Below, one piece after another: positions 1-10,840 of a stretch of 64,000 nucleotides of DNA. The translations under genes were made by a program, and so were the position numbers. The stretch lies in assembly GCA_030737875.1 (NCBI GenBank), contig CM060915.1, forward strand, positions 565,734,577-565,798,576, read 5' to 3'. The DNA is from Allium sativum. Lineage: Eukaryota; Streptophyta; Magnoliopsida; Asparagales; Amaryllidaceae. The notes beneath the pieces were generated by a model, which searched no databases, was not told the origin of the DNA, and was given only the letters and a program-made list of their open reading frames with translations. Position 1 is the first letter of the stretch. The number at the start of each line of letters is the position of its first letter.

Positions 1-66
1 ACGAAAATAAAAATAAAAAGGATAGCTGTTGGGTTTTCAACTCCTAAGACCTTCTGTAGCGAGCTT

Positions 67-214
67 GAGTTTGTTGACACCCAAAAGTACCGTGTCACGG
101 TGACCTCGACATGTGATTGGTGGAAATCAGGGGGGTCCATACGGGTCTCTCTTATTTCCACCAATCACAACATTGTGTCACCATGACACCCTACTTTAGG
201 GTGTCAACAAACTC
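67..214. mobile_element. Foldback MITE, copy 1
   Basis: Non-coding 148-bp element. Its ends are near-perfect inverted repeats (GAGTTTGTTGACACC on the left, its reverse complement on the right). A second internal inverted pair (TGATTGGTGGAAAT with ATTTCCACCAATCA) makes most of the element able to fold on itself. A relative with the same ends and the same internal GTGGAAAT / GGAGGGTCCATA landmarks lies at 51741-51890, which shows this is a dispersed family rather than a chance palindrome. No transposase is encoded. I could not identify a clean target-site duplication, so the superfamily is open. Confidence 0.75.
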
Positions 215-798
215 ACAGCTGTGTGTGTCTGTATCTTGATTGGAGTAGACGGTGAAAAGGAGGTAAGACAGCTGCATGTATCCAGTGTGTGTACGTTATT
301 TCCTTTGCTACGGAGTATCCCAGTATTTTCTTTTCAAATAAAGGCATGCTCACACGTCGCAGCATGTATTTTCTTTTCACTTCTAGATGGCAGGCGGTAC
401 CTTTTTGTTAATGTATCAGTTGATGTTCCATTTTAATTTACTGATGAAATATATGGTGGCATGTGTAGTAGTTCCTTTGATAGAAAGAAACAAAAAGACA
501 ATATAGAGCATTGCGTAGGCTTGAAATTTTGTACATTTATTTATATTTTATTACAGCATCAAATTCTTTTCCGCTAACCATTGTTGTCGTTAACGTCACA
601 TTCGTATCGCCACGCGAGAGCTCTACACACATTGGAGATGGACATACTGCTGTGTCTCAACATTCCGGTTCCAATAAAATTTGTTTCATCGTAAACGGAG
701 ATCGTCTGAAAAGATAACAATTTAAAGACCTTTAAAATATATCGAACAATTTCCCGTGTGCGAAGCATGGGCCACATCATAAGGTAAGCAATGCATTA
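215..798. other. Unassigned sequence left of CACTA-1
   Basis: No gene is supportable. A short open stretch at about 556-717 on the plus strand follows an acceptor-like pyrimidine-AG (about 546-555) and could be a decayed exon, but it matches no family I recognise. Before the CACTA insertion this sequence was continuous with the sequence that now starts at 25739. Confidence 0.4.
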
Positions 799-801
799 AT
801 T

Positions 802-965
802 CACTACAGGAATTGAACCATATTGCAACGGACACATCCAACGGCCTCCAACGGCAGTTGACCAACGGCTTCCAACGGAAGCCAAAATACGTATCTGTAT
901 TCCGTATGTAAAATATACACCGTTGGAAACTATTTGCGGCCGTTGGTTTGAAGTCGTTGCCCCCC
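802..965. repeat. CACTA-1 left terminus and subterminal CCAACGG repeats
   Basis: The terminal CACTACAGG is followed by a cluster of the heptamer CCAACGG in both orientations (CCAACGG at about 838-880, CCGTTGG at about 920-945). In En/Spm elements such subterminal arrays are the binding sites of the TNP1/TNPA protein. The variant CCGACGG, used by CACTA-4 further right, is absent here. Confidence 0.85.
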
Positions 966-2262
966 GTTACACGGACTGGTGCCAAATCACCCGACGCTGC
1001 TTCTTCTTCTTCTTCATTTCTCAAAACCCATGGTTTTTACCCCAAAATCCCCAATATTCCCCCCTTTCATTTCTGAAATCGCCAATTTCACTCCATCTTC
1101 CGCCTAGGGTCTCTCCTACTCTATCAAAGCACTCTCTCATCCTCTCTAATCTCCTATTCTCTCCGATTTTTAGGTATGTGTTTATCCTAATTTTTGTTTA
1201 ATACCTTATGTTTAGTGTAATTGAAGCATAATTAGAGTATGTTTGTGTGTGTTGTGCTGTTAATTAGTTGTTAATGTGGGGTTAAATCATTTTAGTTGCT
1301 AATTTAGGGTTTTTAGTAATAAATTACTTAGTTGTTATTATGATCTAGGGTTTGAATTAGTTGAAGTAGTTGTTGTTATTGAGATTGTGTTTATAGATTT
1401 TATTGATTATGTTTGTAATCTAGGGTTTGATTAGTTAAAGTTGACTATGTATATATGCATATATATAGTGTTATGTATATATTATACACGTAAATATAGT
1501 TGACACTCTATGCATTTGTTTATTTGGTTAAGGCCCAATTCATCGAAAACAATATTTAATTTGTCGGAAACATGTCGTGGAAATACAAATATTTAAGTTT
1601 GTGTTTTTTGGGCTAAGGCGCACAACGACGCTAAGGCGCACAAAGGTGTACAAAAAACACTTCAATCACAAAAAAAGAAAATCATATAATATGTTATATT
1701 CATAAAGCCTTAGAGAGTTTTTTTGGCTCCGTCTGATAAGTATTGTATATAATCGTGAAATGATGTTCGTTTTATTAACGGAACGGACATTTATATTCAT
1801 TGTATACAATATTTATTGGATTTTTCCTTTATATTGGACAAGTTACGAATACAATAACAAAATTAAATCTCATAAAATATTTCATTTTAAACGGTTCTCA
1901 AAATTTCAAAAGCACTTCCTTTATGTTCCCTGTGTACACGCAATTGTGTACTATTCAGGGAACTAAAGGGAAATGCTGCCGAAATTTTGTTGAATCATTT
2001 AAATTGAAAAGATTTACGCGAATTAATTACGTTATTGTATTTGTAATGGGAGGTAGGATAACCCATCATTAAATGATCAATTGACATAACATGCATTAAT
2101 CACTAAAATTGTTTTAACACATTGTCAATGCAAATTTTATCGTCCTAATTAATACGTAAAAGAAATGTTTTCATTAAAATACAATCTTAGCGTTTGAGCG
2201 ATCGGACACAAAAATTATGAATCTAATTTTATATAATTCTTTCTAATTTTATATGTACTTAG
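966..2262 (+). other. CACTA-1 transposase leader exon and leader intron
   Basis: A pyrimidine-rich leader (about 1000-1173) ends at a good splice donor (TAG/GTATGTG, GT at 1174-1175). A matching acceptor (TACTTAG) ends at 2262, six bases before the transposase start codon. The same arrangement occurs in CACTA-4 (donor 58675, acceptor 60190), which supports a conserved 5'-UTR intron of about 1.1 kb here. No coding sequence is visible inside. It contains the foldback at 1843-2046. Confidence 0.65.
1843..2046. other. Long foldback (hairpin) in the leader intron of CACTA-1
   Basis: Two arms of about 90 nt pair imperfectly around a short loop that holds GTACAC...GTGTAC. The base of the stem is TTACGAATACAATAAC with GTTATTGTATTTGTAA, and the top is TTCCCTG with CAGGGAA. 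The homologous position in CACTA-4 (59439-59634) folds the same way with different but still complementary arms (top TTTCCTG with CAGGAAA). Nucleotides 1965-1996 of the right arm are identical to 59555-59586. The shape and size fit a precursor of microRNA or small interfering RNA. That function is inference. Confidence 0.7.
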
Positions 2263-2267
2263 GAAAA

Positions 2268-5200
2268 ATGGACGATTATTTTAATGATCGAAGCTGGATG
2301 TACAAACGAAGAGAAACCGATGGCACAATAAACAAACATTTTATTAATGATGTCAGCGTGTTTATTGATTTCGCTTTAAGTAACAATGGAAACGACATCG
2401 AAATTCGTTGTCCATGTAGTAGATGCAAGTTATTGAAGCATTTGATACCGCAAATGGTTAGAGTTCATTTGCGTCAATACGGTTTTGTGCCGAACTATTT
2501 AGTTTGGGATCGTCATGGAGAACCGTTAGCATCTACTTCTATACAAGTTGAGGAGGTAGTGAATAATGAAATTTCCACGATGAATCTCGTAGAACAAATG
2601 GTTGAAGATGCTGCACGTTCTATGTCCCCGGTTCAACAATTTAATGAAAACGTTGGTAATGATGACGATGGTAATGATGAAGAAGAACAAAATATTGAAG
2701 CCAAAAAATTATGTGACTTATTAGATGCCGCAAAAAAAAACCTTTGGGAAGGCTGTGAAAGCGGAACTTAATTATCAGTAACTGCTGAATACATTGCGAT
2801 GAAATCTAAATACAATCTCACAGAAGCTGGATTTACAACTGTTGTACAAGCTGCGAAGCGGCCTATGCCTCCCAATAATTTAATGTGCGAAAACCATTAT
2901 GAAGTAAAAAAAATGATGTCGGCCTTTGGTTTATCATATCAAAAAATAGATACATGTCTAAAGGGTTGCATGCTATTTTGGAAGGAAGATATCAAGCTTA
3001 AGAATTGTAGAATATGTAATCAAGAAAGATACCAACCAAGAAAGAAAAAGGGAAAGGAAGTCCCGTATAAACGTATGCATTATTTACCGATTATTCCTAT
3101 ACTTCAAAGGTTATATGCATCTTCTGTAACCGCGCAACAAATGTGATGGCACAAGGTGAGAACACAGGAAGAAGGTACGTTAACACACCCATCTGATGGA
3201 GAAGCATGGAAGCATTTTGATCAAAAGTATCCCAATTTTGCATCTGAGTGTCGCAATGTTAGACTAGGTTTATGCACGGATGGGTTTTCACCATTTTCTC
3301 AATTTGGTTCTAAATATTCATCCTGGCCAGTAATTGTAACACCTTATAATTTACCTCCGTGGAAGTGTATGAAAACTCCTTATATTTTTTTACAATTGTC
3401 GTCCCTGGTCCTGATGATCCGACACAAGGAATCGATGTTTATTTACAACCGTTGATTGAAGAATTAAAAAAATTGTGGTATGGAGGGGTGGAAACATATG
3501 ATATTTCCCAAAAGAAAAACTTTCGTATGCATGCTTCTCTATTGTGGACAATTAGCGATTTTCCTGCTTATGCGATGCTTTCAGGTTGGAGTATGGCTGG
3601 TCGTCTAGCTTGACCGTACTGTATGGAAGAAACAAGAGCATTTTCTTTAACTATTGAAAAGAAAATTTCATGGTTTGACTGTCATAGATGTTTTCTTCAT
3701 ATTAATCATCCTTTTAGAAGGGATAAGAAATTTTTTATAGCTAATAGACTTGAAACTTTACGACCACCTAAAGTATGGACAAGTGAGGAAATTTATGAAC
3801 TTGTACAAGATTTTCCCAAGATTCATGAAATCGGAGTACAGACAGAAATTCAAGGTAAATCATCAATTCATAATTGGTGGAAACAAAGCATATTTTGGGA
3901 GTTGCCTTATTGGAAAGATCTTCTGATTCATCATAATATTGACGTGATGCATAATGAGAAAAACGTGTTTGATAACGTAATCAATACAATTTTGAATGTC
4001 AAAAGGAAGACGAAAGATGATTTGAAATTCAGACGTGATATTGAAGTAATATGTAATTGTCCGGAGCTTCATATAAAGCCAAATGACACCAGAAATCCGA
4101 AAGCGTGTTATGAACTGGATACTAATCAAATAAAAATATTTTTAAAATGGATGGAAGGGTTAAGATTCCAGGATGGTATATCTTCCAATCTTCGTAGATG
4201 TGTTAACTATAAAAACAGTAAACTTAGTGGGATGAAAAGCCACGACTGTCATGTTATGATGGAAAATTTATTGCCCGTCGCTTTCAAAGAACTATTGCCC
4301 GTGAAAGTTTAGACTGTTGTAACAGAGCTTAGTTTGTTCTATACAGAGCTTTGTTCATCTATATTAAAAATTGACCATCAACGTCAACTAGAGGAAGAAA
4401 TCCCCATATTACTCTGCAATTGGAAAAAATATTTCCTCCAGTGTTTTTCAATGTTATGGAGCATTTACCTATTCATCTTCCATCAGAAGCACGTCTTCGA
4501 GGGCCTATGCAATACGGATGGACGTATCCATTTGAAAGGTATATTGATATTCAGTTAATTAAATTTTGGTTAAGTGTATGAAAAAATAATTTACAATAAT
4601 TCTATGCAGGTATTTAAATCATCTAAAGAAAAAAGTGAGGCAGAAAGCTAGAGTTGAAGGTTCTATTTGCAAATCATACATTGAAGAAGAAGCTTCATTT
4701 TTTTCTCTCATTATTTTAGTGATCATGTGAACATCTCATTTGCAAGTACTGCACGTAATGATGAAGGCATTGATCAAGATGACTGCCAAGCGACTTTATT
4801 TATTTTTATAAAACATGGTCAGCCTTCTGGTAGATGTGTGGAGGAATGGCTGAACGATAAAGATTACAATGCAGCACACACATATATTCTTCTCAATTGC
4901 ACTGAAGTTGCACCATTCGTTAGGTACTGTACTTATGCATCTATGTATACATGTATTGTATCTTTAATCATATATGTAACGTATGTCCTATAATTGCAGC
5001 ATTTATGAATCACAGTATCCAAACGGCGATATCAGCAAAGAATTCGCTAGTTGGTTTACTAATTATGTTTTTGATCCAACAAATTGTATTGTGGATGAAG
5101 GATTGAAACATTTGGCATTGGGACCTAAAAGAAATGTGAAGACATATCCAATATTCTTTGTCAATGGATATAAATTTAACACTAAAGATTATGGTGCTGA

Positions 5201-5756
5201 AAAATTAACTGACAATAGCGGTGTATTTGTTAAAGGTAGTGATGATCCAAATGACCATATACACGATTTTTATGGCGTGCTAAACTAGATTCTGCAAGTG
5301 ACATATTTCACAAGACCCGCGAAAGAAGTATTTTTGTTTAAGTGCAACTGGTTCAGCAACGTTCCAGGTTCTGGAATCAACGTGCACCCAAAATATAATC
5401 TTATAGAAATAAGACATACGTCCCATTATTATAAGTACGACCCTTTCGTACTTGCCAAACAAGCTCTTCAAGTATATTATGCTCCTTATCCTTCTATGAG
5501 AAGAGACAAAATAGATTGGTGGGCTGTTTTCAAAACAAAAGCAAGGTTTACATTTGACGGGCGTAATATTCCCGATGACCAAGCTTATCAAGCAGACGTC
5601 GAGGAAAATGCAGAAATAGTAATAACCGACGATCAAACAGATTTTGGACCTTTAAACGATGAATCGAATGCATTAATTGATGTATTTGAGACTACAGATG
5701 AACCATATATGGAGGAGGAAATAGAGTCGGAATCTAAAAGTGATGAGGACGACTAA
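2268..5756 (+). pseudogene. TNP2-type CACTA transposase, decayed
   Basis: Homologous along its length to the open gene at 60196-63685. In order: the Transpos_assoc domain (RSWMYKRR near the N-terminus, then a Cys-rich RCPCSRCK), the Transposase_21 catalytic region (AMLSGWSMAGRL, LPYWKDLLIHHNIDVMHNEKN), DUF4218 (KSHDCHVMMENLLPVAFKEL) and DUF4216 (DPFVLAKQALQVYYAPYP), ending in an acidic tail. In-frame stops are at 2769, 3144, 3611, 4310 and 5286, and single-base losses in T runs near 3385 and 4705 shift the frame. Two introns can be placed by comparison (4539-4609 and 4924-4999). The start is the ATG six bases after the leader acceptor. It is non-functional as it stands. Confidence 0.9.
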
Positions 5757-6015
5757 CTAATACTCCTCATTTTCAAAAGGTATTTTTATGTTATGACATT
5801 TCTATTATCAAGTAACCATATATTTATTTTTATGACATTTCTATGAATCAAACTCATATGTTAACTAGACATATCTATGAATCAAACTTATATTTAACAC
5901 TTCAATGAATCAAACTCGATCATATGTTAACTAGACAAATCTATGAATCAAACTTATATTTAACACTTCTATGAAACAAACTTGTACTCATGTTATGACA
6001 TTTCTGTTATCAAGT
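5757..6015. repeat. AT-rich imperfect tandem repeats after the transposase
   Basis: Downstream of the transposase stop the sequence repeats variants of CTATGAATCAAACT, followed by a TATATTTAACACTT or CATATGTTAACTAGACA block, about four times. It probably forms the 3' flank of the transposase gene. The last five bases (CAAGT, 6011-6015) are the left target duplication of the nested LTR element. Confidence 0.6.
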
Positions 6016-7447
6016 TGTTAACTAGCTGAATAGCTCGTTCAATCATTTTAACAAACATAACAAGTGCACTACATCAAACCCTTGTTCATACATGAGGATC
6101 CCAGTCGTCCAACATCCCTGCTCACTCGCATGCTCCTGGTCGCACACTGATGCATTAAAAGCTAGTCGGTCAGCCGTGTTGCCGGAGTAGGGTCAATCGT
6201 GAGATGATCCAGCTGGTCGATCGCGAGATGCTCCAGTTGGTCGGTCGCGAGGTGTTCCAGGCTGGTCGGTCGCGAGATGCTCCAAGCTGGTCGGTCTAGA
6301 GCATCAGCTTTGGGGTCGAGCGGAGATCCTTCAGTACTGTGGTCGAGCAGAACGAGTCCTCAGGTCGAGTACAATCTCCAACTCCAGCTTTATTTCCTGG
6401 TCGGTTTTGCACGTTCATCCCTGGTCGTTCTTGTATGGAAAGATCCCTTGTCGCTCTCTTGTCTTCTGGTCGGGTAAGATCCATCAGCTCGGTCACGCAA
6501 GAGTGTTTCAGCTCGCTCGTACAAGGAGCAGGCTACAGCAAGTTGAGCAGGATGTTATAATAAAAAAGCTAATGGCAATATTGTAATTAGTGTACCCCAT
6601 TTTGAATAGTGTCTGCCTTGCATCTTTCCTGGTCGGTCCATAATGCTGCAATCCTGGTCGGTCCGCGTTCTCCTTCCTGGTCGGTCACAGACGTGCCAAC
6701 CTAGCGCCAGCTCACCACCAACCAAGCGCCAACTATACACCTCAATTTACAAGTGTGCCACTACCCCTTATCTCCAACTATAAATACCCCCTTTCTCCAC
6801 ACTTAAAGGGGAGGGATTCCACTACCCCGAAGGGCTGCTAAAATAATTTCTCCAAGGCATTCTTAAGCTCCATCCATGGCTTCCAAAGCCCCACTCATCT
6901 CCATCCATTAATTGATCACTTCCATTGAAAATTCACCATTAAGATCCATTCATACTCCATCCAATCAATACAAATCTCCATTTATCCTCTCTAAAAAATT
7001 AGATCTACCATTGAAATGCTATGGAATCAAAGAGATCTACCTTTAAAGTGAAGTGTTGAGGACTTCTCATCCATTCCAATAAATATTGAAAGAGATCCAA
7101 CCGTTCCATTGGCAAATTCAAGTGCGATTCATATCAAAGAGGGGGAAATGAGAGATTCATTGTAAAGTGAGAGAAATTTGTGTGGCCTTGTACTTGGTAT
7201 CATGAAAGTGATAATGGAAGGTGTTTGCATAGTGGATGTAAGTCACATTTGACCGAACCACTCTAAAAAACTTTTGTTCTCTTTTATTGCTTTGTTTTTG
7301 CGAATTGCGGTCTCACGTTTCTTCATGCATGCTTTCATAGTGTCTTGCCCTTAATTTGGTGACGTGTATTCTTAGCACTTTACCTCTGAACGGGCGACGC
7401 GCTCTTAAGGCATCGTATTTGGTGTTTGATCATTTTACGATAAAAAA
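6016..7447 (+). repeat. 5' LTR of the TR-GAG element
   Basis: It starts TGTTAACTAG and ends just before the primer site. The matching 3' LTR lies at 10841-12097 plus 23303-23477. A TATA box (CTATAAATAC) at about 6778-6787 probably marks the promoter. The corresponding site in the 3' LTR reads CTATAGATAC (about 11604) and is probably weakened. The upstream half is full of a repeated decamer, listed separately. Confidence 0.92.
6134..6690. repeat. Interspersed decamer CTGGTCGGTC in the TR-GAG LTR
   Basis: The decamer CTGGTCGGTC or a one- to two-base variant occurs about a dozen times upstream of and around the promoter. Within 6190-6300 it lies in a tandem array of units of roughly 27 bp containing GGTCGGTCGCGAGATGCTCC. 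The same pattern recurs in the 3' LTR at 10959-11515. Position and repetition suggest protein-binding sites, which is inference. Confidence 0.75.
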
Positions 7448-7450
7448 ATT

Positions 7451-7468
7451 TGGCGCCCACCGTGGGGC
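7451..7468 (+). promoter_or_regulatory. Putative primer binding site of the TR-GAG element
   Basis: TGGCGCCCACCGTGGGGC begins three bases after the 5' LTR, where plant gypsy elements carry their tRNA primer site. The TGG start and the GC-rich 18-mer fit. I did not assign the tRNA. It is not the initiator-Met site used by the chromoviruses here. Confidence 0.65.
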
Positions 7469-7590
7469 CGAGTTCGCATCACCGTTCTTCTCCTTGAAGT
7501 TCTAAGCCTACTTCTACCATAGATCCCGCAAATCTAAGATCTAGGCCGGACGACGAATTATCTTCCAAATTCAAGGCCTTATCCGAGATC

Positions 7591-9240
7591 ATGGCAAAGT
7601 CAAAGAAGACCACTAGCAATGCCGTTGAAGAAAACGACGAAGTTGCTAATCACGAAACCACTCCACTCACTAACCGCTTTGAAGGTGGAGAAAATTCAAT
7701 ATCTAGAGCTGGAGTAACCAAAGCGGAATTGGATGCCATCGCCGCAAACTTGAGCCAACGCATAGACGCTTCCAACAAAGCCTTAATCGATGCTAATAAA
7801 ACTCTTGTAGATGTTAATCAAGCCTTGATGGATAAAGTGAGCGCTCTCCTCAACGCTCAAGCAAACCCTGCTCCTCCTCCGCAAATCCATGTCAACCTTG
7901 AGGAGAATGCAAATTCATCGTCTTCCGATCCTCAAAATGACGACGCTAATGTCAAAGGTTCAAAGTTGAAAGCTAGAAACCATTCCGATCGAAATAACCG
8001 ACGAGTTGCAAGTTCCATGAAGGGCGCACATTCCCATAGCAGAAGTAAAAGGCCTAGATCCTCTAAACGCGATCGCTCGCCACCTCGAGCATCCGGAAAA
8101 GAGATCGAAGTCCGCTCCCCGAAACGACACAACTCGAAGGAATATATCACGGATGTGGTAAAGCAAGTTATGAAAGACAACATGCCTCGCAACGATTGTG
8201 AAAGGGAATGGGACTTCTCTCTCAGCAAAAATCCGTTCACAAAGAGGATCCGCAAGGCTGAATTCCCCAGAAAGTTCACTATCCTACTCTGCCGCCATAT
8301 AACGGAAATTCTGATCCAAATCACTTCCTGTACAAATACGAGTGGCACATGAATGCAGCTAAAGCAATGGACAAGATCAAGTGCTTGTGCTTCCCCCTTT
8401 ATCTAGAAAGCGTCGCATCACTATGGTTCACAAGGCTCCCGCCCAAATTCGTTGACCGATTTGATGATTTAACTCTCAAATTCAAAGAGCAATTTAGATT
8501 GCAAGCGACCAAAGCTAAGGACGTTATCTCTCTTACATCCATGAGGCAGAATTCAGGAGAGTCTGTCAAAGCTTTTCTCAAAAGGTTTAATGATGCTGTA
8601 TCTGAAGTAGGGAATCCCGAACCTCGCATGATCTTAATGTCTCTAATTGGCGCTATAGACAAGAACAGCGAGTTTGGTAAATGGATCAAAATGAAAGAGC
8701 CAAATACGCTTGAGAAATTCGATAAAAAGCCGAGGAATACATGCGGGTCGAAACTGGTCCAGTACCTCTTCAGATTATCGACGCTAACCCACTTCTTGAA
8801 GCTCCCAAAAGCGCTGACGTTCAGCTTAATCAGCGCAATGACCAGGGGCAGAAACGAGCCAATGATGGGAAAACAACAAGACAAACAAGAAGTTTCACTT
8901 TTACAACCCATAAGAACTCACCCCTCTAAATGATACCATAGAGAACATTTCCCTTGCCACCAAGGATACTGAACACTATCCAAAACCTCCACAGTTCATG
9001 GTTACACAGAAGGTCCTGGACTCTGGGAAGTTCTGTCGACTCCACAAGCTGCCGGGTCATGATACAAATGAATGCAAGATTCTCCAAAGCATAATTGAGG
9101 AAATGATTCAGAATGGCAAACTGCAACAGTACGTCAAGAATCTGCAATCCTCAAACACTGCTCAGACTTCCCAGGAGCAAGGCTTTCCTACTCAACTAGG
9201 CCCAGAAAAACGAGTCAAAAACAAGCCAATCATCAACTGA
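7591..9240 (+). pseudogene. gag gene of the TR-GAG element, frameshifted
   Basis: Starts at ATG 7591 and opens with a charged, low-complexity N-terminal part and an Arg/Ser-rich stretch (about 7960-8110). A Retrotrans_gag capsid-like domain follows (about 8290-8720; SVASLWFTRLPP, LKFKEQFRL, VKAFLKRFNDAV). The C-terminus has a zinc-knuckle-like CRLHKLPGHDTNEC (about 9035) and ends at 9240. The frame shifts once near 8285 and again near 8715, and a stop interrupts near 8930, so no continuous product is made. A nucleocapsid-like protein packaging the element RNA is the family role. No protease or polymerase domain follows. Confidence 0.85.
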
Positions 9241-10829
9241 GGGCTAATGGGATTCTCGTTTCAATGGCTCAGAATAAGCGATCATCATCGCTATTTCTTT
9301 ACTTACTGCTTTGTTACTTTCTTTACTTTACATTTTTCTTTCTGTCACATTCAGAACTTCTTGTAAAAAACTTGTAATATTGCATAAGGATTGTACTGAA
9401 CAATATCTCTATGAATGAAGTCCTGCTTACTTGAATGGATCTCTTACTTACAAGATCTTCGGTAATTCAAGACTTGCTAAAAGGCGATTCTTTATTACAG
9501 GTTATAGGACAAATGCTTGCTTCCTCGAAACCTGATGCACTATGGCGAACTCCACAACACTTATTCAAGCATGGGATGCACAAAGAGTCAACACACCTAA
9601 ATGCAATCATAAAAACACCATCTTGAAGGGTGATTAGAAGGGATGGCCAAAGATCAGACGGTGGAGAGGTCAACAAGCATATCTAAAATCAACGCCACAG
9701 GTTGTAAGTTCCAAAGGGCAACTTGCACTCAATCACGAACACTTGCCATGATCAAGTGCTTCCAGTACAAGGCCGATGTTCGCTCCACAGGATAACGCAA
9801 ACCTTGCAAATCCCAAAGGAGCACGACTTCTCAATCCGGTTGCAATTGCTTATCATAACTAAGCGCATCGAACGCGACTGTTAGAGTTTGCCTCATGGGT
9901 TCCCAAACTTCGCAAAAAAGGGCAGATCCCTGAAAAGTTGACCAAGTCCTTGGCTCCTAACGAGGTGCGATTCACAAGTGTTGATCACTCGATACATCAA
10001 GAGGGCCCACTAGGTCGAGGACCCATAACGGAACAGCCGACTTCATAAGTCGCAGCTCCCTTAGCGAGGTCCCGGAAGCGTTGACCACACGATATATCGA
10101 GGTGACTCACCAAGTTGAACAACCCGTGAAGGAACAAGCGACTACTTATGGCCCAGATTCCTAAATCAAGATCGTTTGCCATGTCAAGCATCCGGTAAAG
10201 GAACTGGCATCTGTCCCACGGATTGAAATATAAGATCTCCCATGCGAGGCACAAAAAAGTCTAGCCTCTCTTCGTGAGAGCAACGACGAAAGTCCTCCCC
10301 ATGCGGGGGCATCAAATCCCAAGACCTCCCATGCGAGGCACAAAAAAGTCTAGCCTCTCTTTGTGAGAGAAATGACGAAAGTCTTCCCCATGCGGGGGCA
10401 TCAAATCCTAAGTCCTCCCTTAGCGGGGGCATCCAACATAAAGTCCTCTCCATGCGGGGGCATACAACCCAAAGTCCTCCCCTAGCGGGGGCACCCCACG
10501 TAAGACCTTTTCAAGCAAAGGCAGAAAGATGCAATGACTTCTCCACATAGAGGTCCAAATTAATCAGTTAAATGCAAAATTCTGATCCATCCAACGGCTA
10601 CAATCGCCTTGGCATCAGAAGCCCAAAGCAAAGTATTGATCCGATCAGAACAGGTGCTACGGAACATATAAGTCCAGTCAACAAGTTCAAAACTTGGAGC
10701 GTATGGAATCAATAAGTCAAAGTGGGATTTGCCATAGCAAGCAAAAAGCTACAACTGGATTCCAATGCAGACATGATAGCAACGTTCTTTTCGAAGCCCG
10801 TATTTCTCACAAGTGAAAAACACAAGCTT
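9241..10829 (+). other. Non-coding internal region of the TR-GAG element
   Basis: About 1.6 kb between gag and the polypurine tract with no pol-like reading frame on either strand. Short open frames here do not resemble any transposon domain. It contains the tandem repeats at 10225-10502. Confidence 0.7.
10225..10502. repeat. GC-rich minisatellite inside the TR-GAG element
   Basis: Two interleaved units repeat. One is a long unit with CCCATGCGAGGCACAAAAAA followed by GTCTAGCCTCTCTTCGTGAGAG (two copies, about 105 bp apart). The other is a short unit of about 28-35 bp with AGTCCTCCCCATGCGGGGGC (five copies). CCCCATGCGGGG and CTCTCTTTGTGAGAG are self-complementary, so the RNA would form a row of short hairpins. 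Confidence 0.75.
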
Positions 10830-10830
10830 C

Positions 10831-10840
10831 GAGGGGCAAA
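10831..10840 (+). promoter_or_regulatory. Polypurine tract of the TR-GAG element
   Basis: GAGGGGCAAA immediately precedes the 3' LTR, the expected plus-strand priming site. Confidence 0.75.

Noticed and set aside
722..1024. Minus-strand open frame of 100 codons over the left end of CACTA-1
   Set aside because: It crosses the CACTA terminus and the CCAACGG repeats, so it is a product of the repeat sequence and not a gene.
5757..6015. CRISPR-like spaced repeats
   Set aside because: The units are AT-rich, imperfect and of uneven spacing in a plant transposon. No CRISPR array or cas gene is present anywhere in the window.
6069..6079. CACTACA-like word near the TR-GAG LTR start (also at about 10890)
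   Set aside because: It lies inside both LTRs as GTGCACTACATC, has no subterminal array and no 3-bp flank, so it is not a CACTA end.
10184..10453. Overlapping minus-strand frames with repeated peptides (GFDAPAWG)
   Set aside because: The peptides come from the minisatellite units. No start context or family supports coding.
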